Source of the DNA: Candidatus Tenebribacter mawsonii
GTDB taxonomy: Bacteria > Cloacimonadota > Cloacimonadia > Cloacimonadales > TCS61
Direction: 5' to 3'
DNA length: 9,671 nt
Assembly (NCBI GenBank): GCA_030765665.1
Contig: JAVCCD010000239.1
Location: 1-9,671 of the forward strand
Shown here: positions 1 to 5,602 of the stretch, piece after piece
Position numbering within the stretch: position 1 is the stretch's first letter
How the letters are laid out: each line of letters starts with the position of its first letter
Notes under the pieces: model-generated
What the model saw: the letters and a program-made list of their open reading frames with translations, nothing else
Databases searched by the model: none
What the model was told of the DNA's origin: nothing
Made by a program: the position numbers and the translations under genes

Positions 1-705
1 GGAAAAGATGACTTGAAATCTGTAATTGTTGAAATGAACGGAGAAGACAAAATGATTTCAGGAGATGCATTATTGGTTTCGGCAGGGCGTATTCCCAATA
101 CAAAAGGATTGAATTTAGAAAAAATTGGTGTAAAAACGAATAATCGAGGTTACATCCAAACGGATAAAAAAATGCAGACGTCTGTGAAAAATATCTTCGC
201 TGCTGGAGATGTGACGGGTCCTTTCCAATTTACTCACATGGCTGGTTATCAAGCCGGAAAAGTTGTTCCAAACGCAATTCTAGGATTTGGAGGAAAGTCT
301 TCTTACACAATGATTCCCTGGACGACTTATACCAAACCGGAAGTCGCACATATCGGTTATACTCAGCCTTGGGCGGAACAGCTGGGAATTTATAAGGAAT
401 CAATGACCTTCCCTTTGGAAGAAATAGACAGAGCGAAAGCAGATAATGACCGAGATGGCTTTTTGAAATTGATTTTAGGAAAGAAAGGCAAAATAATTGG
501 TGCAACTCTGGTTGGAGAAAAAGCAGGGGAGATGATCCCGCTTGCTTCTTTGGCAATTGCCAAAGGGATGAAAGCTTCAGCATTCGCATCATTTATTTTT
601 TCTTATCCTACTCAGGCTGAGATATTTCAAAGAATTAGCTTTAATTATCTAAAACGTTCATTCAAAGACTGGATGAAAAAATTGATTGAAAAAATATTCT
701 TATAA
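1..705 (+). CDS. FAD-dependent pyridine nucleotide-disulfide oxidoreductase, MerA/Lpd-like (C-terminal part, 5' truncated)
   Basis: The reading frame is open from base 1, so the gene starts before the window; 234 codons are visible, about half of a class I flavoprotein disulfide reductase. Seen: SAGRIPN near residues 27-33, typical of the end of the NAD(P) domain; the second FAD-contact motif IFAAGDV at about 65-71; then the dimerisation domain with PWTTYTKPEVAHIGYT at about 106-121. In dihydrolipoamide dehydrogenase the C-terminal catalytic dyad is His in HPT plus a Glu five residues on. Here the segment is YPTQAE (about 202-207), so His is Tyr while Glu is kept, as in MerA-like enzymes. The redox CxxxxC and the FAD GxGxxG lie outside the window. 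An internal TTG at 13 is not a credible start. The gene is 12 bases ahead of the VOC gene and shares an operon with a TVP38/TMEM64 gene. The substrate is unknown; mercury reduction should not be assumed. Confidence 0.88.
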   Translation, partial: GKDDLKSVIVEMNGEDKMISGDALLVSAGRIPNTKGLNLEKIGVKTNNRGYIQTDKKMQTSVKNIFAAGDVTGPFQFTHMAGYQAGKVVPNAILGFGGKSSYTMIPWTTYTKPEVAHIGYTQPWAEQLGIYKESMTFPLEEIDRAKADNDRDGFLKLILGKKGKIIGATLVGEKAGEMIPLASLAIAKGMKASAFASFIFSYPTQAEIFQRISFNYLKRSFKDWMKKLIEKIFL

Positions 706-708
706 TCT

Positions 709-713
709 GGAGG
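709..713 (+). promoter_or_regulatory. Strong Shine-Dalgarno GGAGG before the VOC gene
   Basis: GGAGG lies four bases ahead of the ATG at 718, in the 12-base gap after the oxidoreductase stop. It fixes the start of the VOC gene and supports cotranscription with the upstream gene. Confidence 0.7.
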
Positions 714-717
714 AATA

Positions 718-1641
718 ATGTCTAAAATAGTATGCTCAATATGCAAAAAAGTTCACCATGATGTTGAAGATGGCAAATGTCCACTTCATCCTCATCAACA
801 TGATTCATATTATGATTTTCAAAACAGTGATGATTTCCTGCAGGAAGAAGTGAAACGAGTTGCATTGGAACATAATAAACTTGGATTGAATGGTCTCGTT
901 GGTGGTTTGCAGGCAATTATAGTGAATGTAGAATTGGATAATATCGAAAAAGCTACTCAGGAATTTTTGAATTTTACCGGCTACATTTTTGATGTTGCCT
1001 TTGAGGATAAAGAATTTGTAACTTGTGTTTTGAAGCTAAAGGGATCTGCAGATATTCTGGTGCGAAGTAGAAAATCGGAAGAAAATCCATTCAGAAAATA
1101 CAATATAAATCCAAAATCTAAACATCTTCCAAATACAAGATTGGAAACATTCATTTTTAAAGGGAATGATTTAAAAAAATATCATGAAATCCAAAAGGAA
1201 AGAGGAAAGCAATTCATTCAAAGCAAACCAATTAATAATGACAACTTCAGTTTCATCCAATCTAAACCATCAGAATATACTGGAATCTCTGTGGGGATAA
1301 TTGAATGGAAAAAGGAGAATCAAAATTATATGACAGAAGACAGTTCTCTTCTGAACTGGGAATTGCAAAACCCAAATCGGAGTTATCTGAAAAACATCGG
1401 ATTGCTGGATCATACAGCAACTCGAGTACGAGCTGAAGAACGTGATGCTGCTATCATTGAATTTATGGAACTTACTAATTACCATTTTGATTTTGCGATC
1501 TATGTGCAAAGCTTCAATTCCATTACAAATGTAGCTCGTCTTTCCAGCAAAGATTTTGCCATGGTTTTCACATCTGGAATTGTTCCATTTAAAAATCTGG
1601 AAGAATCCGGACCGACTGAGAAGTTCAGCTATAATTACTGA
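718..1641 (+). CDS. VOC-family (4-hydroxyphenylpyruvate dioxygenase-like) protein, N-terminal portion up to an in-frame TGA
   Basis: This 307-residue frame ends at TGA 1639-1641, but the homology continues in the same frame to TAA at 1890, giving a 390-codon protein if the TGA is read through or corrected. It starts with a small Cys/His cluster (C6, C9, C21, H24, with more His at 13, 14, 26, 28) that could bind a metal. Two VOC modules follow: one from about residue 55 to 200, and a second starting at the LLDH segment (about 229-232). In the HPPD family the catalytic module holds a His-His-Glu iron site. H232 fits the first ligand; H313 and E363 would lie beyond the TGA. The truncated product would therefore lack two of three ligands and probably be inactive as a dioxygenase. 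The substrate is unknown. It sits between an FAD oxidoreductase and a TVP38/TMEM64 gene. It may be a real pseudogene, a recoded gene or a sequencing error. Confidence 0.72.
   Translation: MSKIVCSICKKVHHDVEDGKCPLHPHQHDSYYDFQNSDDFLQEEVKRVALEHNKLGLNGLVGGLQAIIVNVELDNIEKATQEFLNFTGYIFDVAFEDKEFVTCVLKLKGSADILVRSRKSEENPFRKYNINPKSKHLPNTRLETFIFKGNDLKKYHEIQKERGKQFIQSKPINNDNFSFIQSKPSEYTGISVGIIEWKKENQNYMTEDSSLLNWELQNPNRSYLKNIGLLDHTATRVRAEERDAAIIEFMELTNYHFDFAIYVQSFNSITNVARLSSKDFAMVFTSGIVPFKNLEESGPTEKFSYNY
1639..1641 (+). other. In-frame TGA interrupting the VOC gene
   Basis: The codons before (FSYNY) and after (PRTHHMAF) are in one frame, with no shift. From memory of related VOC proteins, the residue here should be Gly, in a [Y]GxRxHHMAF segment, which one GGA-to-TGA change would explain. 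No other coding region in the window contains or ends in TGA, and Trp is written TGG throughout. I see no convincing selenocysteine-insertion hairpin in the 45 bases downstream; the best pairing is three base pairs. Confidence 0.7.
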
Positions 1642-1656
1642 CCCAGGACTCATCAC

Positions 1657-1890
1657 ATGGCTTTTGTAACTGAAAATATAGAAACAACTTATGAAAACTT
1701 GAAAAAAGATGGATTGGATTACCTGGTAGAATTGATCGGTTCTCCTGATAAAGGTCTTAAACAAACTTTTACTGTGGCTTCACCCAATACACTTCTGGTA
1801 AATGAGTATATTCATCGTTATGGAGATTTCACTGGATTCTTCACCAAAGAAAACGTGACTCTTCTAACTAAATCGACTGAAAAACAATAA
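1657..1890 (+). CDS. C-terminal part of the VOC/HPPD-like protein (after the in-frame TGA)
   Basis: These 77 codons continue the preceding gene in the same frame; five further codons (PRTHH) separate the TGA from this ATG. The segment carries the second half of the catalytic VOC module: HHM at its start matches the second iron-ligand His of HPPD-like proteins, and VNEYIHRYG (residues 48-56) holds the expected Glu ligand. If translated separately, it could start at ATG 1657, with AGGA at 1645-1648 eight bases upstream, but those bases also encode the conserved Pro-Arg, so the ribosome site may be chance. A fragment with only part of a VOC fold is unlikely to work alone. The stop is nine bases ahead of the TVP38/TMEM64 gene. 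Confidence 0.6.
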   Translation: MAFVTENIETTYENLKKDGLDYLVELIGSPDKGLKQTFTVASPNTLLVNEYIHRYGDFTGFFTKENVTLLTKSTEKQ

Positions 1891-1899
1891 GGAAAAATC

Positions 1900-2586
1900 A
1901 TGAAACCATACCAGAAGAAACTTTTAATCGTAATAATTTTACTCCTGGTAATTTTAGCAATACGATTGACTGGAGTTCATAAATATCTCACCTTCGAAAA
2001 CCTACAGAAACAAAAGGATGTTCTGCAGAATTACGTAGATGGAAACTATCTGCTTGCTGTAATAATGTTTGTTTTAATCTACGCAGTTTCAGTTGCTTTT
2101 TCAATTCCCGGAGCCACAATTCTCACTCTTACCGGAGGTTTAGTTTTCGGAACAATTTTAGGTGCTATCTATGTGAATGTGGGTGCAACAGCAGGGGCGA
2201 TTGGAGTTTTCATATTTGCCCGATATCTTTTAGGTGCTAAACTTCAAGAAAAGTATGCCGAGAAATTAGCAAAATTCAACAAAGAGATAGAGACAAACGG
2301 ATACAGTTACCTTCTCACTTTGCGATTCATTCCACTTTTTCCTTTCTGGATGATCAACCTGTTTGCTGGCCTTACCAAAATTCCGTTACGCACTTATGCC
2401 TGGACGACAGCATTTGGAATTCTACCCGGTTCATTGGTTTATACTTATACCGGTAATCAACTTAATACAATCAATTCTGTTAAAGATATATTTTCTTGGA
2501 ATATCCTTTTAGCATTTATTCTGTTAGGTTTGTTGGCACTTTTCCCAACTATCTTAAATCACATTAAAAAAAGGAAAAAGTCTTAA
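1900..2586 (+). CDS. TVP38/TMEM64 family (VTT/SNARE-associated domain) inner-membrane protein
   Basis: A 228-residue polytopic membrane protein of usual family length. Seen: an N-terminal membrane segment (about 8-24); a hydrophobic core at about 50-112 containing the reentrant-type stretch FSIPGATILTLTGG; the conserved GY-x6-RFIPLFPF block (134-149) with Arg142; GILPGSLVYTYTG (173-185); a last membrane segment at about 200-219; and a basic tail KKRKKS that should stay in the cytoplasm. The family is related to DedA proteins, and eukaryotic VTT relatives are lipid scramblases; bacterial roles are thought to involve membrane lipid or envelope homeostasis. A Shine-Dalgarno AAGGA lies shortly before the ATG. 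The gene follows the VOC gene by nine bases and shares the operon with an FAD disulfide oxidoreductase, a partner to which TVP38 proteins are fused in some bacteria. Specific function unknown. Confidence 0.88.
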   Translation: MKPYQKKLLIVIILLLVILAIRLTGVHKYLTFENLQKQKDVLQNYVDGNYLLAVIMFVLIYAVSVAFSIPGATILTLTGGLVFGTILGAIYVNVGATAGAIGVFIFARYLLGAKLQEKYAEKLAKFNKEIETNGYSYLLTLRFIPLFPFWMINLFAGLTKIPLRTYAWTTAFGILPGSLVYTYTGNQLNTINSVKDIFSWNILLAFILLGLLALFPTILNHIKKRKKS

Positions 2587-2633
2587 TATAAATTTTATCA
2601 AGAGTCTCATGAAACCTGCTATTCAGAGCATCT

Positions 2634-2670
2634 AATTGAGTTCTTAATAACCAAACTTAAAAGTTCAATT
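2634..2670 (+). terminator. Imperfect AT-rich hairpin after the TVP38 gene (weak terminator candidate)
   Basis: AATTGAGTTCTTAA (2634-2647) can pair with TTAAAAGTTCAATT (2657-2670) at 11 of 14 positions around a nine-base loop. It is followed by AT-rich sequence but no clean T-run. It could end the first operon, or be chance in AT-rich DNA. Confidence 0.3.
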
Positions 2671-2684
2671 AATTATTTAACATT

Positions 2685-2718
2685 TTATTTGCCATTGTGA
2701 AATATTTAATTAAGTTTA
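2685..2718 (+). promoter_or_regulatory. Candidate promoter/operator, copy 1 of a 28-bp repeated element
   Basis: Bases 2685-2712 match 4054-4081 at 26 of 28 positions: TTATTTG, a variable base, CATTGTG, a variable base, AATATTTAATTA. TTTG at 2688-2691, a 19-base spacer and TAAGTTTA at 2711-2718 fit the Bacteroidota-type promoter TTTG-N19-TAnnTTTG at all but the last position. A classical -35 (TTGCCA, 2689-2694) is also present, but without a good -10 at 16-18 bases. TATTTAAT (2703-2710) and ATTAAATA (2721-2728) form an inverted repeat that might bind a regulator. It lies just ahead of the thioredoxin-like/reductase pair. Confidence 0.5.
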
Positions 2719-2747
2719 CTATTAAATAATATAAAATAGGAGTAAAA

Positions 2748-3089
2748 ATGTTAAGAACAAATTTGAAGCATATTGAAAGTGTTGAGGAATTCGACGAAGT
2801 TATTGAGAGTAATGAACACGTGATGATCTGTTGTGGTAGAATGGGACCAATGTGTCTTCCAGTTTATGATGTTATGGAGAATCTTGAAGAAAAGTATGAA
2901 AATGTGAAATTTTATGATATGGAATTTGATGCTTCGCATGCGCATGTACTTAGAAATCATGAATTGTCCGCTGGGTTTATGGGGCTTCCATTTACATTTT
3001 ATTTTAAGAATGGAACTGCCGTGAAAGCTACAAGTAGTATTCAGAATAAAAAGCAGGTCAAGACGATATTGGAAGAGCATTTAGTATAA
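2748..3089 (+). CDS. Atypical thioredoxin-like protein with GPMC in place of CGPC
   Basis: 113 residues, the size of a thioredoxin. The fold is recognisable: an N-terminal helix (ESVEEFDEVI), then strand VMICCGRM, the active-site region GPMCLPVYDVMENL (33-46), a middle strand VKFYDMEFD, and the cis-Pro loop GFMGLPFTFYFKNG (about 84-97) before the C-terminal helix. Aligned with CGPC, the second cysteine is kept as C36 while the first is Gly33. Two extra cysteines, C28 and C29, stand upstream on the strand. A normal CxxC dithiol is therefore absent; a disulfide from C28/C29 to C36, or monothiol chemistry, would be needed. Similar CCGRMGPMC thioredoxin-like proteins occur in anaerobes next to trxB-like genes, as I recall them. 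It is 39 bases ahead of the trxB-like gene and is probably its partner. AGGAG (2738-2742) precedes the ATG. Confidence 0.8.
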   Translation: MLRTNLKHIESVEEFDEVIESNEHVMICCGRMGPMCLPVYDVMENLEEKYENVKFYDMEFDASHAHVLRNHELSAGFMGLPFTFYFKNGTAVKATSSIQNKKQVKTILEEHLV

Positions 3090-3128
3090 ATACTGCTAAA
3101 TCTTTATATTGAGGAAAAGTAAAATATT

Positions 3129-4052
3129 ATGAATACAAAGCATTGTGATGCAATAGTATTAGGATCAGGAGCAGCTGGGCTTACAGCCGGAATATATTTA
3201 GCTCGTGCAAACCTGAAAACACTAATAGTAAATGAAGGATCTATCGGCGGACAGATGGTTCTTACGCATGCAGTGGCTAATTATCCAGGTGTTTTAGAAA
3301 CCAGTGGTAGAGATATTTCATTGATTATGAAAAAACAAGCAAAAGATTTTGGTTGCGATATCGAATCTAATGTTGAGTTAACTAAATTTGATCTTATATC
3401 TAAGAAGAAAATGATTGAGATAGACGATGATGAAGTTTTTACTTCTGATGTTGTAATTTTGGCAACAGGTGGAAAGCCGAGAAAACTAGGTGCAAAAAAC
3501 GAAGATAAATTCAAAGGTTTTGGGATTTCTTATTGTGCAACCTGCGATGGAGATTTTTATACTGATAAAGATGTGATTGTTGTTGGTGGTGGAAATTCTG
3601 CCTTGGAAGAGGCTGTTTCTCTTACAAAATGGGTAAGGTCAATTACAATCGTACATCAATTTGATAATTTCCAGGCAACCGATCATGCTATTAAACAAGC
3701 AGAAAAGAATGACAAAATATCATTTATTTTGGAATCGGAAATTACAGAATACTTAGGTGAACGGCAAGTTGAAGGCGTGAAAATTCAGAATCAGAAAACA
3801 GGTGAAACTAGAGAATTAAAAACTGATGGTGTTTTTGTTTATGTCGGTTATATCCCAAATACAGATAGGTTCAAAGATGTTATTGATCTTAGCGAGAGAG
3901 AAGAAATACTTACAGATAAAAATATGCTAACAAACATAAACGGTGTTTTCGCTGCAGGTGATGTGCGAGAAAAGAAAATTCGGCAGATCACAACCGCAGT
4001 ATCAGATGGTACAATTGCAGCTTTGAATGCAATTGAATATTTACAAAAATAA
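3129..4052 (+). CDS. trxB: Thioredoxin reductase-like FAD protein lacking the NADPH-specificity arginines
   Basis: 307 residues, the usual length of low-molecular-weight thioredoxin reductase, which passes electrons through FAD and a CxxC pair to thioredoxin in the cytoplasm. Seen in order: FAD-binding GSGAAG (12-17), GGQM (40-43), the ATGG linker (112-115), the redox pair CATC (136-139), the nucleotide-domain GGGNSALEEA (153-162), and the second FAD motif GVFAAGDVR (272-280). In NADPH enzymes, HRRDxFR binds the 2'-phosphate. Here the matching residues are HQFDNFQ (176-182), so all three arginines are lost. The enzyme may use NADH, reduced ferredoxin (as in ferredoxin-dependent flavin thioredoxin reductases) or another donor. 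It follows the GPMC thioredoxin-like gene in the same transcript. GAGGA (3111-3115) is a rather distant 13 bases from the ATG; no better start is apparent. Confidence 0.9.
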   Translation: MNTKHCDAIVLGSGAAGLTAGIYLARANLKTLIVNEGSIGGQMVLTHAVANYPGVLETSGRDISLIMKKQAKDFGCDIESNVELTKFDLISKKKMIEIDDDEVFTSDVVILATGGKPRKLGAKNEDKFKGFGISYCATCDGDFYTDKDVIVVGGGNSALEEAVSLTKWVRSITIVHQFDNFQATDHAIKQAEKNDKISFILESEITEYLGERQVEGVKIQNQKTGETRELKTDGVFVYVGYIPNTDRFKDVIDLSEREEILTDKNMLTNINGVFAAGDVREKKIRQITTAVSDGTIAALNAIEYLQK

Positions 4053-4053
4053 T

Positions 4054-4087
4054 TTATTTGACATTGTGTAATATTTAATTATATTAA
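4054..4087 (+). promoter_or_regulatory. Candidate promoter/operator, copy 2 of the 28-bp element
   Basis: Bases 4054-4081 match the element at 2685-2712 at 26 of 28 positions. Here a consensus TTGACA (4058-4063) stands 16 bases from TATATT (4080-4085), a good sigma-70-type promoter. The Bacteroidota-type reading is TTTG (4057-4060), a 19-base spacer and TATATTAA (4080-4087). The element begins one base after the trxB stop, which suggests that the thioredoxin-glutaredoxin operon has its own start site. Confidence 0.55.
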
Positions 4088-4150
4088 TAATAAAAAAAAT
4101 AAAATAAACTGAGGATTGGTTGAAAATACTGATTCTGTAAAGGAGTTAAA

Positions 4151-4504
4151 ATGGAACATTTAACAAAGGAAACTTTTCAACAAAAGGTTTTTAATTATGA
4201 AGCAAACAAAGATTGGAAATTTGAAGGGGACAAACCCTGCATCATAGATTTTTACGCTGACTGGTGTGGACCTTGTAAACAAGTTGCTCCTGTTTTAGAA
4301 GATCTAGCAAAAGAGTATGAAGGCAAAGTGGATATCTATAAAATTGATACTGAAGATCAACAAGAACTTGCAGCTGCATTTGGAATCCGTAGTATTCCTT
4401 CAATATTATTTTGCCCTAAAGGTGATAAACCTCAAATGTCAATGGGTGCTTTACCAAAGGAATCATTTGTTACAGCTATTAAAGACGTTCTTAAAGTAGA
4501 TTAA
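4151..4504 (+). CDS. trxA: Thioredoxin (cytoplasmic, CGPC)
   Basis: 117 residues with the full thioredoxin signature: IIDFYADWCGPCK with the redox pair C39 and C42, a buried Asp at position 33, and the cis-Pro loop IRSIPSILF with P83. The N-terminal extension of about 28 residues, with a conserved Trp22, is typical of Bacteroidota-type thioredoxins. There is no signal peptide, so it should act in the cytoplasm as a general protein-disulfide reductant, presumably reduced by a thioredoxin reductase such as the one just upstream. AGGAG a few bases before the ATG gives a clear start. The glutaredoxin-like gene follows after 21 bases, and an exported paralogue follows that, about 68% identical by hand alignment (79 of 116 positions). 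Confidence 0.93.
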   Translation: MEHLTKETFQQKVFNYEANKDWKFEGDKPCIIDFYADWCGPCKQVAPVLEDLAKEYEGKVDIYKIDTEDQQELAAAFGIRSIPSILFCPKGDKPQMSMGALPKESFVTAIKDVLKVD

Positions 4505-4525
4505 TTGTAAAAGGTTAAAAGCAAT

Positions 4526-4762
4526 ATGAAAACTGTTATAGTCTTTAGTACTCCCACTTGTTCGTGGTGCAGAAAGTTAAAAAGTTATCTCAAAGAGAAT
4601 AATGTCCATTTTAAGGATGTTGATGTATCTAGAGATCAAAGAGCAGCTAGAGATATGATTCGCAAGACAGGTCAGCAGGGTGTTCCACAAATGTGGATCA
4701 ATAATAGTCCGATAGTAGGGTTTGATAAGAACAAAATTGATAGGATGTTGGATATAAGATAG
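4526..4762 (+). CDS. Glutaredoxin-like protein (CSWC)
   Basis: 78 residues, normal for a small glutaredoxin or NrdH-type protein. Seen: strand KTVIVFSTPTC, the dithiol C12-S-W-C15, the cis-Pro motif GVPQMWIN (P54), and the end motif IVGFDKNKID, which resembles the Gly-Phe/Gly-Gly glutathione-binding corner of glutaredoxins. CxWC with TPTC upstream recalls the YruB-like glutaredoxin group of anaerobes, which may be served by thioredoxin reductase rather than glutathione; that point is inference. It lies between two thioredoxin genes (21 bases after the first, 8 before the second), so it is cotranscribed. AAAGG about ten bases before the ATG is a modest ribosome site. Confidence 0.87.
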   Translation: MKTVIVFSTPTCSWCRKLKSYLKENNVHFKDVDVSRDQRAARDMIRKTGQQGVPQMWINNSPIVGFDKNKIDRMLDIR

Positions 4763-4770
4763 GAGAAATA

Positions 4771-5199
4771 ATGAGAAAAATTATCATATTACTTATAGCA
4801 TTAATATTGTTAATTCCATTATTAGCAGAAGATTCGATAGTAAAACCGGAACATTTAACCTTGGAATCATTTAAAGAGAAAGTTTTCGATTTCGAGAATG
4901 AAACGGAATGGAAATATATAGGAGAACTTCCAGCAATAATAGATTTTTATGCAGATTGGTGCGGACCTTGTAAAAAAATTGCTCCAATTATGGAAGAGCT
5001 AGCAATTGAATATGATGGTAAAGTGAAAATTTATAAAATAGATACTGAAGATCAAAAACAACTTGCGAGTATTTTTGGAATCCGTAGTATTCCATCAATA
5101 TTGTTTATTCCTGTAGGAGCTCAGCCTCAGATGTCTACAGGTGCACTTCCTAAAGAGAATTTTGTGCAAATGATTAAAGAAATTCTTAAAGTTGATTAA
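4771..5199 (+). CDS. Exported thioredoxin paralogue with N-terminal signal peptide
   Basis: 142 residues: a signal-type N-terminus followed by a complete thioredoxin. MRKIIILLIALILLIPLLAED has a basic start, a long hydrophobic core and a plausible signal-peptidase I site after LLA (about residue 19). No Cys follows, so it is not a lipoprotein; an uncleaved membrane anchor is the alternative. The mature part starts with EHLT exactly as the cytoplasmic thioredoxin does. It carries WCGPC (C64, C67) and cis-Pro P108 in IRSIPS. The two copies share about 79 of 116 residues and stretches of identical codons, for example around the IRSIPS region, so this arose by duplication plus acquisition of a signal sequence. 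It probably reduces disulfides in the periplasm, which would need a DsbD/CcdA-type electron carrier not found here. AGGAG overlaps the glutaredoxin stop codon. Confidence 0.9.
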   Translation: MRKIIILLIALILLIPLLAEDSIVKPEHLTLESFKEKVFDFENETEWKYIGELPAIIDFYADWCGPCKKIAPIMEELAIEYDGKVKIYKIDTEDQKQLASIFGIRSIPSILFIPVGAQPQMSTGALPKENFVQMIKEILKVD

Positions 5200-5227
5200 C
5201 AATAGAATAAAATATTTACAGATAAAT

Positions 5228-5258
5228 GCCGACCTTCTTATGAGAGGGTCGGCTTTTT
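5228..5258 (+). terminator. Rho-independent terminator of the thioredoxin operon
   Basis: GCCGACC (5228-5234) pairs perfectly with GGTCGGC (5247-5253) around a 12-base loop and is followed directly by TTTTT. It lies 28 bases after the exported thioredoxin stop codon. Confidence 0.9.
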
Positions 5259-5555
5259 ATTTAAATATAAATTATCACAGATCGTTAAAATAATATTATA
5301 GAATCGTCTTCAATTCAGGTATATTGAAAAAAATGGTTCTAGTATTAAAGTGTAATTTAATAATCAAAATGTGTTAAACTTCTTTTAATTCTATTCAATC
5401 AATTTTGTAGGAAGTACTTGTTAGATTTATTCTATTAATTTCCAGATGTGTTTATCTCTCATGCTAAACATTTGTGTTTCAAGTTTTCTTACAAAACTAA
5501 ATCTACATTTTTATAGTGTAATGAGTAAATTCTGTCAAAACATTTAAGCAAACAA
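5259..5555. other. Non-coding AT-rich spacer between convergent operons
   Basis: About 297 bases lie between the two terminators. I see no credible reading frame with a ribosome site, no tRNA-like fold and no long repeat. One small perfect hairpin, AGTTTT-CTTAC-AAAACT (5482-5498), is present but AT-rich and probably incidental. Confidence 0.5.
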
Positions 5556-5587
5556 AAAACCGGTTCGCAAAAATACGAACCGGTTTT
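5556..5587 (-). terminator. Rho-independent, probably bidirectional terminator of the minus-strand operon
   Basis: A perfect 12-base inverted repeat, AAAACCGGTTCG (5556-5567) and CGAACCGGTTTT (5576-5587), with an eight-base loop. Read on the minus strand it ends in a run of six T and starts 15 bases after the synthetase stop codon. Read on the plus strand it ends in TTTTATT, so it may also stop readthrough from the thioredoxin operon. Confidence 0.9.
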
Positions 5588-5602
5588 ATTGTATGTTTAT
5601 TG

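Noticed and set aside
1..705. Naming the first gene merA (mercuric reductase)
   Set aside because: Mercuric reductases end in a vicinal Cys pair that is absent here (the tail is LIEKIFL), and no mer genes are nearby. MerA-like is as far as the sequence goes.
1639..1641. Whole-genome reassignment of TGA to Trp or Gly
   Set aside because: All other genes use TGG for Trp and GGN for Gly with no internal TGA; a reassigned code should show many in-frame TGA codons.
1639..1690. Selenocysteine at the in-frame TGA
   Set aside because: No convincing SECIS-like hairpin downstream (best pairing is CCA with TGG), and the expected residue is Gly rather than Cys. Not fully excluded.
1270..1764. 164-residue minus-strand open frame
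   Set aside because: It lies antisense to the VOC gene, whose protein features are clear; it has no recognisable domain and no proper ribosome site.
2685..4081. The 28-bp repeat as a CRISPR or transposon end
   Set aside because: Only two direct copies, 1.37 kb apart, each in a promoter position; no spacers, transposase or target duplication.
5482..5498. Small hairpin as a terminator or small RNA
   Set aside because: AT-rich six-base stem without a T-run or promoter; expected by chance in this composition.
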